From Dryocola sp051307055 (GTDB lineage Bacteria; Pseudomonadota; Gammaproteobacteria; Enterobacterales; Enterobacteriaceae): a stretch of 64,000 bases of DNA. The notes under the pieces were generated by a model. That model saw only the letters and a list, made by a program, of their open reading frames with translations, did not search any database and was not told the origin of the DNA. The stretch is from positions 1,116,001 to 1,180,000 of the forward strand of contig NZ_CP149994.1 of the NCBI RefSeq assembly GCF_051307055.1. The letters run 5' to 3'. Below are positions 1 through 9,072 of the stretch, one piece after another (the stretch's first letter is position 1; each line of letters opens with the position of its first letter). A program made the translations under genes and the position numbers.

Positions 1-92
1 AATGTGAAAGCTTCTCTCAAAAAATATTTATTTGATGCAAAGATTATAAAAAACCGAGCCCCTTATTCAGACCCTTTATTTTGCTATGCTTA

Positions 93-200
93 TAATTATT
101 TGTTTTTAATAAGTTTTTTAAAAGATAAATAAAAAAGGGTTTTTACACGAAATCTAAGCTTTAGTGCTTCCAATCAGCGAGTTACCTCGGTATTGTTCCT
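93..200 (+). promoter_or_regulatory. Leader of CRISPR array 1 with two IHF-like sites
   Basis: AT-rich stretch directly before the first repeat. An IHF-like site (consensus WATCAANNNNTTR, 12 of 13) lies at 172-184 and ends 16 bp before the repeat. A second one in reverse orientation (12 of 13) lies at 93-105 and ends 95 bp before the repeat. An A-run plus GGGT at 131-140 is also shared with the other two leaders. The leader side is set by polarity: the degenerate repeat is at the far end (681). IHF-assisted spacer integration is known for type I-E and I-F systems; that these sites act so is inference. Confidence 0.65.
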
Positions 201-708
201 GTTCACTGCCGTACAGGCAGCTTAGAAAGTTTCGGCGTAGCGACTTTCTGCTGGTGGGTAGTTCACTGCCGTACAGGCAGCTTAGAAAAAGAGACTGCTG
301 TGCAGTAAGAATTGCTTGTTGTTCACTGCCGTACAGACAGCTTAGAAAACAATATTAAAGGCACTGGATCAGATTAATGTGTTCACTGCCGTACAGGCAG
401 CTTAGAAAAAAGCACGCTGGAAACCAATGAACCAAAGACAGTTCACTGCCGTACAGGCAGCTTAGAAAATGCTCGGCGTTGCGAGAACTATCAACTACCA
501 GTTCACTGCCGTACAGGCAGCTTAGAAACAGCAGAACGGCCTGCTTAGCTTCAGCCAGCTGTTCACTGCCGTACAGGCAGCTTAGAAAGTTATCATTCAG
601 AATGAACTTCGTGGTGTTGAGTTAACTGCCGTACAGGCAGCTTAGAAAGCTCCGGCGACAGGCCTTGCGGTTTAACCAGGGTTCACTGCCGGACAGGCAG
701 TCTAAAGA
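201..708 (+). CRISPR. CRISPR array 1 (type I-F), 9 repeats, 8 spacers
   Basis: 28-bp repeats start at 201, 261, 321, 381, 441, 501, 561, 621 and 681, giving 32-bp spacers throughout. The repeat begins GTTCACTGCC and ends CTTAGAAA. The core CTGCC-GTACA-GGCAG forms the 5-bp hairpin that Cas6f (Csy4) cleaves. The repeats at 321 and 621 carry single substitutions, and the last (681) is degenerate from its middle onward, marking the leader-distal end. This array is about 2.8 kb upstream of cas1, beyond mscM. Its repeat differs from array 2 at position 3 (T for G) and at the last base (A for G). Confidence 0.97.
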
Positions 709-929
709 TGCTCATTTACTTTGAAGAATTTATGCCAGCTTAAAGCAAAACCGAGCTTGGTAGCTTTTCTCGCAGAAGAATAATGCCCAAAAGTTGACAA
801 GGAAATTTATCGTTAACTGATTGTCAATCAATCATATTGTAAAATATTTTTAAGATATTTGCGCTTATGCCTAAAGTTGCAGCCCGCTCTCTGACACGGC
901 ATTATATGTCCTGATTAAAAGGAGATTGC

Positions 930-2156
930 ATGAAAGAGTTGGGCTCATTTTTGAATGGTTTCGGGATTGTCATTAACCAGACGACTTCGCTGATTATCAT
1001 TTTAAGCGTTATTTTTATATTTTCACTTGTCGTACATTTTATTCTGCACGGTATTGTGCTGCGCACGTTTGAAAAACGGGCGAAGTCCAGTCAGCATCTG
1101 TGGCTGCAAATTATCACCGAGAATAAGCTTTTTCAAAGGCTTGCTTTAACGCTGCAAGGGATTATCGTCAATATTCAGGCGGTATTGTGGCTTCAAAAAG
1201 GCACCGACGTCAGCACAATTCTGATTATTGGCGCGCAGCTTTGGATCATGCTCTATTCGCTATTATCTTTATTTTCACTGCTCGACGTTGTCTATAACCT
1301 TTCGCAGAAGCTTACCTTCGCCTCTAATATCCCTTTGAAAGGCATTTTCCAGGGTATCAAATTAATCAGCGCGATTGTGATTGGTATTATGATGATCTCC
1401 CGCATCATCGGCCAGTCACCGACTATTCTCATCAGCGGCCTTGGCGCGATGGCTGCGGTACTTATGCTGGTATTTAAAGATCCGATTCTTGGCCTTGTCG
1501 CCGGCATCCAGCTTTCTGCTAACCGTATGTTAAAGCTCGGCGACTGGCTTGAGATGCCGAAGTTTGGCGCCGACGGCGCGGTAACGGACATTGGCCTGAC
1601 TACGGTGAAAGTGCGTAACTGGGATAACACCATTACCACCATACCTACCTATGCGCTGGTTTCTGACGCGTTCAAAAACTGGAGCGGAATGTCGCAGTCT
1701 GGCGGCCGCCGCATCAAGCGCAGCATCAATATTGATACCACCAGCATTCATTTTCTGTCGCCGGAAGAGCAGCAGCGCCTGATTAACGCCAAGCTGCTGC
1801 AGCCATATATGGATTCCCGCAGCAAGGAAATTGAAGAATATAATCGCATGCATAACAGCGATAGCGTGTCGGTGCTTAATGGTCGTTGCATGACTAATGT
1901 TGGTACGTTCAGGGTTTATTTAACAGAGTATTTGCAAAATCATCCGCGCATTCGCAAGGATATGACGCTGATGGTGCGTCAGCTCGCGCCGGGTGCGGAA
2001 GGGCTTCCACTTGAGGTTTACGCTTTTACTAATACCGTTGTATGGCTGGAATACGAGGCAATCCAGGCGGATATCTTTGAACATATTTTGCCGTTATCGG
2101 TGAGTTTGGCCTGCGGCTCCATCAGTCTCCGACAGGAAACGATATTCGTTCGATAG
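930..2156 (+). CDS. mscM: Miniconductance mechanosensitive channel MscM (YbdG), 3' end frameshifted
   Basis: MscS-superfamily channel of the inner membrane, YbdG type, which opens under membrane tension in osmotic downshock. About five N-terminal hydrophobic segments are followed by the MscS core (LISGLGAMAAVLMLVFKDPI near residues 167-186) and the beta domain with KVRNWDNTITTIPT. AAGGAG lies 6 bp before the ATG. The last ~23 codons read an unfamiliar tail (HILPLSVSLACG). Adding one T to the T-run at 2086-2089 restores HIFAVIGEFGLRLHQSP and a stop at 2174-2176, matching the E. coli YbdG tail as I recall it. The gene is therefore frameshifted near its end, by true mutation or base-calling error. 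The channel core is intact. Confidence 0.93.
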   Translation: MKELGSFLNGFGIVINQTTSLIIILSVIFIFSLVVHFILHGIVLRTFEKRAKSSQHLWLQIITENKLFQRLALTLQGIIVNIQAVLWLQKGTDVSTILIIGAQLWIMLYSLLSLFSLLDVVYNLSQKLTFASNIPLKGIFQGIKLISAIVIGIMMISRIIGQSPTILISGLGAMAAVLMLVFKDPILGLVAGIQLSANRMLKLGDWLEMPKFGADGAVTDIGLTTVKVRNWDNTITTIPTYALVSDAFKNWSGMSQSGGRRIKRSINIDTTSIHFLSPEEQQRLINAKLLQPYMDSRSKEIEEYNRMHNSDSVSVLNGRCMTNVGTFRVYLTEYLQNHPRIRKDMTLMVRQLAPGAEGLPLEVYAFTNTVVWLEYEAIQADIFEHILPLSVSLACGSISLRQETIFVR

Positions 2157-2192
2157 GGTTGCAGTTCAGCCGCTGAGTTTTTGATGTGAAAT

Positions 2193-2232
2193 AAAAGCTC
2201 GCCTGCGTGATAATTCATTCAGGCGAGCTTTT
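2193..2232. terminator. Bidirectional rho-independent terminator after mscM
   Basis: Thirteen-base perfect inverted repeat AAAAGCTCGCCTG / CAGGCGAGCTTTT with a 14-nt loop, A-run on one side and T-run on the other. It lies 17 bp after the repaired mscM stop and separates mscM from the leader of array 2. The 240 bp between it and the leader contain no gene that I can support. Confidence 0.9.
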
Positions 2233-2473
2233 AATAAATTGCTTTTTATTAGCGGAATGCTTATTTTTGGTTTTTGCTCCTGGTATAATTAACCAGCCAT
2301 TATAAGGGTGTTTAAAAACCGGACGCTATTTAGTATAAATTTATAGGTCTTTATTTATCGTCAGGTAAATAAAAAGTTTCGCTGTTATACCGGTAGCTCA
2401 GAAAGCTTTATAGCTAACGTGTTCAACGTCCATGCCCGGCCTGTCGGTGAAACCCTAATTTTGAGTATGCAAT

Positions 2474-2581
2474 TAACTGTTTGATTTTATTGACTTCATT
2501 TTAAGCGCCAGAAAAAGGGTGTTTGCGGGAAAAACGAATATTTTACGTCTTGCATCAATCGCTTATAGGTGTAAAGCTTCT
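2474..2581 (+). promoter_or_regulatory. Leader of CRISPR array 2 with two IHF-like sites
   Basis: The reverse-orientation site TAACTGTTTGATT (2474-2486) matches the IHF consensus at all 13 positions and ends 95 bp before the first repeat. The proximal site CATCAATCGCTTA (2553-2565, 12 of 13) ends 16 bp before it. AAAAAGGGT at 2512-2520 lies between them. The leader resembles that of array 3 along most of its length, including the stretch reading TTGCATCAA and GTGTAAAGC. Confidence 0.75.
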
Positions 2582-3330
2582 GTGCACTGCCGTACAGGCA
2601 GCTTAGAAGTACGACGAACTGCTGGCCGAAACCAGAGAAGCGTGCACTGCCGTACAGGCAGCTTAGAAGTAGCACATGGCTACACCGGAGATATGAGAAA
2701 TGTGCACTGCCGTACAGGCAGCTTAGAAGTGGACGAGTTCAAAGAAGAGGTTAGCCGTCCGGTGCACTGCCGTACAGGCAGCTTAGAAGGAATGACCGCA
2801 GCCGGCACAGGAAAAGTGGGGGTGCACTGCCGTACAGGCAGCTTAGAAGATTCCCCCGGGGATAGATGAAAAGTAGCTTTTGTGCACTGCCGTACAGGCA
2901 GCTTAGAAGTGCAACGTCTACGTTCAGAGCCGCAATGATGCGTGCACTGCCGTACAGGCAGCTTAGAAGGATAAAGTAAAAGGCATTTTCAGCCGCAAGC
3001 AGTGCACTGCCGTACAGGCAGCTTAGAAGATCGTCCGCAGCCGGTGGTTCGGGCTGCCAGGGTGCACTGCCGTACAGGCAGCTTAGAAGGCGCAGACTGG
3101 CTGCAAAATCTTCACCGCACAGTGCACTGCCGTACAGGCAGCTTAGAAGGATATCACTTCGTCGTGAGTGAGATATAACCCGTGCACTGCCGTACAGGTA
3201 GCTTAGAAGAGGAAACCCGCCGAACGGCAGTTCATTGTTTTCGTGCACTGCCGTACAGGCAGCTTAGAAGTCCCGTTTCTCGATAGCTTCGTCGCTGAAA
3301 AAGTCTATTGCCGCACAGGCAGCCAAAAAT
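2582..3330 (+). CRISPR. CRISPR array 2 (type I-F), 13 repeats, 12 spacers
   Basis: 28-bp repeats start at 2582, 2642, 2702, 2762, 2822, 2882, 2942, 3002, 3062, 3122, 3182 and 3243, with a degenerate last copy near 3303. The consensus begins GTGCACTGCC and ends CTTAGAAG. Spacers are 32 bp except the one at 3210-3242, which is 33 bp. The repeat at 3182 has one substitution in the stem (GGTAG for GGCAG), so it would form a weaker Cas6f hairpin. The array lies about 150 bp upstream of cas1 in the same direction. Transcription is expected from the 2474-2581 leader. Confidence 0.97.
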
Positions 3331-3416
3331 AAAACCTCACCAGGTTTTCCCAACCAGCCCTCTCTACGTAATAAAAATAATAACCATTTGTTAAGCTTCA
3401 AAATTATGCGTTTTTT

Positions 3417-3432
3417 TGTGAGATAGCTCACA
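3417..3432 (+). promoter_or_regulatory. Perfect CRP-type palindrome upstream of cas1
   Basis: TGTGA-GATAGC-TCACA matches both CRP half-sites without mismatch. Its centre is about 54 bp before the cas1 ATG. CRP control of type I-F cas expression has been described in Pectobacterium. Whether it activates or represses here depends on the start site: candidate -10 boxes in 3441-3456 would place it between about -29 and -39, which is close to but not exactly a class II position. Confidence 0.75.
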
Positions 3433-3478
3433 TGCAGGGGTTAAGCTAATGACTTAGCCAGTGGAGGCCGGGGATAGT

Positions 3479-4492
3479 ATGAAAAAACCGGACGTTACGC
3501 CCCTTAAGGATATTCCCGTTATGCTTATGCCTTCAGATTTAAAAACCATTCTGCATTCAAAGCGCGCCAATATTTATTATCTGCAATATTGCCGCGTGCT
3601 GGTTAACGGCGGGCGGGTGGAATATGTTACCGACGAAGGCAAAGAATCCCTTTACTGGAATATCCCTGTCGCAAATATCACCGTAGTGATGTTGGGAACC
3701 GGTACTTCGGTGACGCAGGCTGCGATGCGTGAATTTGCCCGGGCCGGGGTAGTAGTTGGGTTTTGCGGTGGCGGCGGCACGCCGCTTTATTCCGGCAACG
3801 AAATGGATATTGAGGTTTCATGGATCACGCCGCAAAGTGAATATCGTCCTACTGAATATCTGCAGAGCTGGGTGTCATTCTGGTTCGATGAAGAAAAACG
3901 CCTGGCTGCCGCCAAAGCTTTCCAACAAATTCGTATCGAACAAATTGAGCGCCACTGGCTGAACGCCAGAATGCAGCGCGAAAATCGTTTTCAGCTTTCA
4001 TCCTCCCTGCTTATGGACAAACTTACGCGCTTTCGTACAGGAATCGACGCGGCGGATTCGCAAAATGCGCTTATGTTGCAGGAAGCGCAACTGACTAAAA
4101 CCCTCTATAAGTTTGCCAGCCAGGCCGTGCAGTACGGCGAATTCACGCGTGCTAAGCGGGGCGGCGGAGCGGATACCGCCAACCGATTTTTGGATCACGG
4201 CAACTATCTGGCTTATGGGCTTGCAGCCGTCGCCACGTGGGTGACCGGCATTCCCCAGGGGCTGGCCGTTCTCCACGGTAAAACCCGCCGGGGCGGACTG
4301 GTATTCGATCTTGCCGATCTTATTAAAGATGCGCTGGTGTTGCCCCAGGCTTTTATTGCCGCGATGGAAGGCGAAGAAGAACAGGCGTTTCGCCAGCGCT
4401 GTATTGCCGGTTTTCAGCAATCGGAAGCGCTGGATTTATTAATAACCTCGTTACATACCACCGCCTCGCGATACGGGCAGCAGCTCGCATGA
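3479..4492 (+). CDS. cas1: Cas1, type I-F spacer-integration endonuclease
   Basis: Metal-dependent integrase that, with the Cas2 part of Cas2-3, inserts new spacers at the leader end of the arrays. The protein is 337 aa, slightly longer than the ~325 aa usual for the type. Expected metal ligands are present: E202 in QEAQLTK, H266 in LHGKTRRGG and D277/D280 in VFDLADL. The ATG at 3479 is chosen over the in-frame GTG at 3461 because GTGGAGG (3461-3467) is itself the ribosome-binding site. The stop overlaps the cas3 start (ATGA), so the two are translationally coupled. First gene of the six-gene cas operon. Confidence 0.97.
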   Translation: MKKPDVTPLKDIPVMLMPSDLKTILHSKRANIYYLQYCRVLVNGGRVEYVTDEGKESLYWNIPVANITVVMLGTGTSVTQAAMREFARAGVVVGFCGGGGTPLYSGNEMDIEVSWITPQSEYRPTEYLQSWVSFWFDEEKRLAAAKAFQQIRIEQIERHWLNARMQRENRFQLSSSLLMDKLTRFRTGIDAADSQNALMLQEAQLTKTLYKFASQAVQYGEFTRAKRGGGADTANRFLDHGNYLAYGLAAVATWVTGIPQGLAVLHGKTRRGGLVFDLADLIKDALVLPQAFIAAMEGEEEQAFRQRCIAGFQQSEALDLLITSLHTTASRYGQQLA

Positions 4493-7400
4493 ATATTTTG
4501 CTTATCTCTCAGTGCAGCAAAAACGCCCGCGTAGAAACCTGCCGTATTCTCGACCAGTTTGCCGAACGTAAAGGTGATGCAAGCTGGCAAACGGCGATTA
4601 CTTTTGAAGGACTTGAAACCCTCCGACGGCTGCTGCGTAAAACCGCAAGGCGTAACACGGCGGTGGCCTGTCACTGGATCAAAAAAGGCGGGCAAACAGA
4701 TTTACTGTGGATTGTAGGGAATCAACGACGATTTAGCGTGACGGGCGCTGTGCCAACCAACAGAACCACGCGCGATATTCTGCGCAGCCAACGTGAGACA
4801 GCCTGGCGAAGTACGGAAAGCGTTGCGCTGCTGGCAGGTATCGCAGGGCTGTTTCACGATTTTGGTAAAGCAGGGGCGCTGTTTCAGGACAATCTGCTGG
4901 GCGAAAAATGCACGCATCGCTACCAGCCGTTTCGCCATGAGTGGCTCTCCGTGCGTTTGTTTCAGGCGTTTATCGGCGAGCAGTCCGACAAAGAATGGCT
5001 GGAAAAACTCGGCGCGCTGACGGGCGATGAAGAAGCTGCCTGGCTGGAGCGTCTGCACCGGGATAATAAAGAGTGGAGCAATAGCCCGTTTATCGACATG
5101 CCGCCGCTGGCGCAGGTCGTGGCGTGGTTGATTCTTTCGCATCATCGCCTGCCGCAGTTCCTGGCAAAGAATGAGCCGTCGCTTTCCGGTAGCGAGACCT
5201 GGCTCACCGCCCAGCTCAACGTGTACTGGAATGCGTTAAACCACCTTAGCGACTGGCGAGACAGCGATTTTCAGCGGGTCTGGACCTTCCCCAATGGAAC
5301 GCCGCTGCAAAGCGGCAGCTGGCGTAAAAAGGCGCAGCAGCTGGCGAAGTGCGCAGTGCATGCCGTGTCGTTGCAGGATTTTGGCGCGCTAAACCAAACG
5401 TTTACCGTACATCTTGCCCGCCTGGCTTTGATGCTTGCCGATCACCATTATTCTGCTCACGACCCCGTTATGGGCTGGCAGGATAAAAGCTATTGCGCCT
5501 GGGCGAATACCGATCGTAAAACCGGCAAGCTGAAACAAAAGCTGGATGAGCATTCGGTCGGCGTCAGTCATCACGCTTTTTTACTTGGACGTACTTTCCC
5601 CGGGCTTCGCGGCCAGTTGCCCGCTATCACTCGTCATAAAGGCTTTCGTGAACGGGCGAGGGATGAGCGATTTCGCTGGCAGAACCGGGCCTGGGACGTA
5701 GCCGAAGGTCTGCGTGAAGGCTCCCGGAAACAGGGCTTCTTCGGCATAAATATGGCCTCTACCGGCTGCGGAAAAACGCTGGCCAACGCGCGCATTATGT
5801 ATGCTCTGTCGCAAGAGGAAGAAGGTTGCCGTTTTACCGTGGCGCTGGGGCTGCGCACGCTCACGTTGCAAACCGGCGATGCGCTCCGTTCGCGGCTAGG
5901 GCTGGGTGAGGACGATCTCGCCGTGCTGATTGGTTCCCGTGCCGTGCGGGAGCTGCATCAAAGGGAGAATGAGCCGGACACGAGCAGCGTTTCTGCAGAG
6001 GAACTGTTCGAGTCGCACCAGTATGTACACTATGACGGCGTCACCAATACCGGGCCGCTGCGCCAGTGGCTGGAGAAGGACACAAAGCTGCGGCAGCTGG
6101 TGGATGCGCCGGTGCTGGTGGCCACAATCGACCATCTGATGCCCGCCACCGAAGGCGTGCGCGGCGGCAAACAGATAGCGCCGATGCTGCGCCTGCTGAC
6201 CAGCGATCTGGTCCTTGATGAGCCGGATGATTTCGATATTAACGATCAGCATGCGCTCTGCCGCCTGGTTAACTGGACGGGGATGCTCGGCGGCCGGGTG
6301 TTGCTCTCTTCCGCCACGCTACCTCCGGCGCTGGTCCAGGCGCTATTTATGGCGTACTGCACCGGGCGAAAGGCTTATCAACAGGCCTGCGGCGAACCGG
6401 GCCAGCCGCTGAACGTCTGCTGCGCCTGGTTTGATGAAGATGATTCCCGTCCGGGGGCGTTCAGTAACCCCACCGATTTTTATAAAGCGCACTGCGAGTT
6501 TGCGACGCGGCGCGCAAAACGGCTGCCGGAAAAACCCGTGCTGCGTAAGGCGGATATCATCAATGTTTCACCTGTCTCTTCCCGCACTGACGCCGTTATA
6601 GCCGCAGTGGCGCAGGCTTTTTACCGCGAGATGTTCGCCCTGCACGATAAGCATAACGAGAGCCGCGGCGGTAAAACCCTGTCGCTGGGGCTGGTGCGCA
6701 TGGCGAATATCAATCCGCTGGTCGCCACGGCGAAAGCGTTGATGGAAATGCCATCGCCCGAAGATTACTGCGTTCACTATTGTATTTATCACAGCCAGCA
6801 TCCGCTGGTGATGCGTTCCCATATGGAAAAGCGTCTTGATAAAGCCTTCTCCCGTCATGATCCGAATACAATCTGGCAGCAGCCGGAGATTCGCCGGGCG
6901 ATTGAGCAAAGTTCCGCCCGGCATCACCTGTTTGTCGTGCTGGCAACCTCCGTTGTGGAGGTAGGCAGGGACTGGGACGCCGACTGGGGAATAATCGAGC
7001 CCAGTTCGATGCGTTCGCTGATTCAGTTCGCCGGGCGTATACAACGTCATCGGCAAAACATCCCTGAAAGCGTCAATCTGGCGATTCTGAACAGAAATAT
7101 TCGTGGTTATTGCCATAAAGCTCCCGCCATGTGCAAACCAGGATTTGAAACGGTGGATTTTCCGCTGTCCAGCCATGACCTTACTGAGATCCTGCAACCG
7201 GAGCACTACCGCAGTATCAATGCCGCACCGCGGATTCTGGATATCCCGCCGGGAAAAATTGAACGCTACGACAGCCTTGTCGCTCTGGAGCACGGGCGTT
7301 CATGGCAGGAACTGCTGGGCAAAAATAAGCAGGACAGAGCGGTAGCGTCGGACTGGTGGAGCAAATCAATGAGCTGGAACGGGGAGCTTCAGCGCCGCAA

Positions 7401-7731
7401 GCCGTTTCGCCTCTCGCAGCAGGAAAGACAATATTTCCTGCGTATGGAAGAGGAGTACGACGAACCAAAATTTATATTCCGTGACGAAGGTAGCGTCGCG
7501 GGCTGGAAAAAGGCAGGCGAGTTTACCCGACAGGAAATGGTGATGGCGGAAGGCGTGTCGGCCTGGATGGCAGATGAATATCAAGAGGTGATGCAGCAGG
7601 TTGCAGAAGCCAGAGATATGGAACTAAAGGACGTCAGCGAACGTTATGGGGAAATTAACCTGCGTTTTAAAGACGGGGATACGGAGGCCTGGCTATGGCA
7701 TCCGTTGCTGGGTGTATTCAAAGATTTTTAA
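4489..7731 (+). CDS. cas3: Cas2-Cas3 fusion, type I-F helicase-nuclease
   Basis: 1080 aa, the usual size for the I-F fusion. The N-terminal ~90 residues (MNILLISQCSKNARVETCR) are the Cas2 domain. Next comes the HD nuclease with H123-D124 in LFHDFGKAG and an SHH motif near residues 208-210. The superfamily 2 helicase follows, with Walker A STGCGKT (about 424-430), Walker B DEPD (577-580) and motif III SSAT. Motif VI lies in QFAGRIQRHRQ. The protein is recruited by the Csy complex to unwind and degrade target DNA, and also joins Cas1 in adaptation. Coding is intact throughout, with no frameshift seen. Confidence 0.97.
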   Translation: MNILLISQCSKNARVETCRILDQFAERKGDASWQTAITFEGLETLRRLLRKTARRNTAVACHWIKKGGQTDLLWIVGNQRRFSVTGAVPTNRTTRDILRSQRETAWRSTESVALLAGIAGLFHDFGKAGALFQDNLLGEKCTHRYQPFRHEWLSVRLFQAFIGEQSDKEWLEKLGALTGDEEAAWLERLHRDNKEWSNSPFIDMPPLAQVVAWLILSHHRLPQFLAKNEPSLSGSETWLTAQLNVYWNALNHLSDWRDSDFQRVWTFPNGTPLQSGSWRKKAQQLAKCAVHAVSLQDFGALNQTFTVHLARLALMLADHHYSAHDPVMGWQDKSYCAWANTDRKTGKLKQKLDEHSVGVSHHAFLLGRTFPGLRGQLPAITRHKGFRERARDERFRWQNRAWDVAEGLREGSRKQGFFGINMASTGCGKTLANARIMYALSQEEEGCRFTVALGLRTLTLQTGDALRSRLGLGEDDLAVLIGSRAVRELHQRENEPDTSSVSAEELFESHQYVHYDGVTNTGPLRQWLEKDTKLRQLVDAPVLVATIDHLMPATEGVRGGKQIAPMLRLLTSDLVLDEPDDFDINDQHALCRLVNWTGMLGGRVLLSSATLPPALVQALFMAYCTGRKAYQQACGEPGQPLNVCCAWFDEDDSRPGAFSNPTDFYKAHCEFATRRAKRLPEKPVLRKADIINVSPVSSRTDAVIAAVAQAFYREMFALHDKHNESRGGKTLSLGLVRMANINPLVATAKALMEMPSPEDYCVHYCIYHSQHPLVMRSHMEKRLDKAFSRHDPNTIWQQPEIRRAIEQSSARHHLFVVLATSVVEVGRDWDADWGIIEPSSMRSLIQFAGRIQRHRQNIPESVNLAILNRNIRGYCHKAPAMCKPGFETVDFPLSSHDLTEILQPEHYRSINAAPRILDIPPGKIERYDSLVALEHGRSWQELLGKNKQDRAVASDWWSKSMSWNGELQRRKPFRLSQQERQYFLRMEEEYDEPKFIFRDEGSVAGWKKAGEFTRQEMVMAEGVSAWMADEYQEVMQQVAEARDMELKDVSERYGEINLRFKDGDTEAWLWHPLLGVFKDF

Positions 7732-7755
7732 TTTGTCGCAACGTCAGGAGAAACT

Positions 7756-9072
7756 ATGTCAAACAAAGGATTGACTACATTTATCGAGGAATATATTGCC
7801 GGGCGACGGCAAACCAAACTCGACGTGTTTGATAAAGCGAAAGCAAAAAGGCTGGTGGCTGGAGAGGACGAAAGCGTTCTTCTGGAGGAACGCCGCGAAC
7901 TGGAGCTGCGCTATGAAACCTGCGCCTGGCTAACGGATGCGGCAAACCGCGCCGGGCAAATCAGCCTTGTTACCCATGCGGCCAAATACACGCACGGCGA
8001 CTCGAAAAGCAGCAGTATTTTTAGCGCGGTTACGGCAAACGACGGTTATCTTTCCACGGCAACGCTGGATAAACCAGCAGCAGACGCCGTGGGAAACGCA
8101 GCCGCCCTGGACGTAGCCAAACTTTTGCAAACCGAAACCGACGGCGATTCACTGCTCGCCTGTCTGCAACGTGGCGATAGCAGCGCGCTGGCAGAACTGG
8201 CGGAAAACGATGCACAACTGGCGCAGTGGATAGAAGGTTTTTCCCGCGCGCTAACCACTAAACAACCCACATCTCATAAGCTCGCGAAGCAGGTCTATAT
8301 GCCCGTAGAAGGCGGCTATCACTTGCTTAGCCCGCTGTTTTCCTCATCTTTAGCGCAGGCGCTGCTCGATCGCATGGTGGCGCTGCGTTTTAGCGAAGAA
8401 AGCAAAGCTATCTGGGCCGCACGTAAAAATGGCGAGTGGCACCCGCAGCCGCTGGTGATGTTTCCGAATCTTGCGGTGATGAACTTTGGCGGTACAAAAC
8501 CGCAGAATATCTCGGCGCTAAACAGCAGCCGCGGCGGGCGCGTATGGCTGTTGCCGTCGGCGGCGCCGCTCTGGGAAACCCAACAGCAACCGCCTGTGAA
8601 GATGAAAACGATTTTTGGGCAGGGACCGTTTGAACGTACTACTCGCCAGATTCGCCGCCGCCTGATTCATCTGCTTATCAGTACCGGCAGCGTTAAAAAT
8701 CACCGCATTCGCCGTCAGCGCGATCGTTATATCGACGAGCTTATCGACCTGCTGTTTAACCTGGCGGCGGATATTCAGCGGGAGGAGTGGGGCGGCTGGA
8801 CTCGTGATGAAAACTGCCGGCTTAAGGCGCATCAACAGCTGTGGCTCGATCCGTGGCGTGCGAAAAAAGATGAGGTATTCCGGGCGGAACGCGATAAAGA
8901 CGACTGGCAGGACGCCGTGGCGGATGATTTTGCGCTGTGGCTGAACAGCCACCTGAATCGTGCTGAAATGGCTGTCGGGCAGGTGGAACGGCGCGAGTGG
9001 CGGACCCGGCCGCTTTTCCAGCGTCGGCTGCGTGAAATGGAACAGGCCCTGAGGAGCTATCGCCATGAGTAA
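7756..9072 (+). CDS. csy1: Csy1 (Cas8f), large subunit of the I-F surveillance complex
   Basis: 438 aa, close to the ~434 aa usual for the family. In the Csy complex this subunit pairs with Csy2 at the 5' handle of the crRNA and reads the GG/CC PAM of the target. The N-terminus (TTFIEEYIAGRRQTKLD) and the conserved LMFPNLAVMNFGGTKPQNIS region (about residues 234-253) are typical of Csy1. AGGAG lies 5 bp before the ATG, 24 bp after cas3. The last codons overlap csy2 by 8 bp, as is normal in I-F operons. Confidence 0.96.
   Translation: MSNKGLTTFIEEYIAGRRQTKLDVFDKAKAKRLVAGEDESVLLEERRELELRYETCAWLTDAANRAGQISLVTHAAKYTHGDSKSSSIFSAVTANDGYLSTATLDKPAADAVGNAAALDVAKLLQTETDGDSLLACLQRGDSSALAELAENDAQLAQWIEGFSRALTTKQPTSHKLAKQVYMPVEGGYHLLSPLFSSSLAQALLDRMVALRFSEESKAIWAARKNGEWHPQPLVMFPNLAVMNFGGTKPQNISALNSSRGGRVWLLPSAAPLWETQQQPPVKMKTIFGQGPFERTTRQIRRRLIHLLISTGSVKNHRIRRQRDRYIDELIDLLFNLAADIQREEWGGWTRDENCRLKAHQQLWLDPWRAKKDEVFRAERDKDDWQDAVADDFALWLNSHLNRAEMAVGQVERREWRTRPLFQRRLREMEQALRSYRHE

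Noticed and set aside
164..3248. ORFs crossing CRISPR arrays (164-358, 2519-2869, 2751-3248, and 12688-13272 and 12734-13108)
   Set aside because: They arise from in-frame reading of the 60-bp repeat-spacer period (a multiple of 3) and show the same short peptide repeated. No ribosome sites or protein features.
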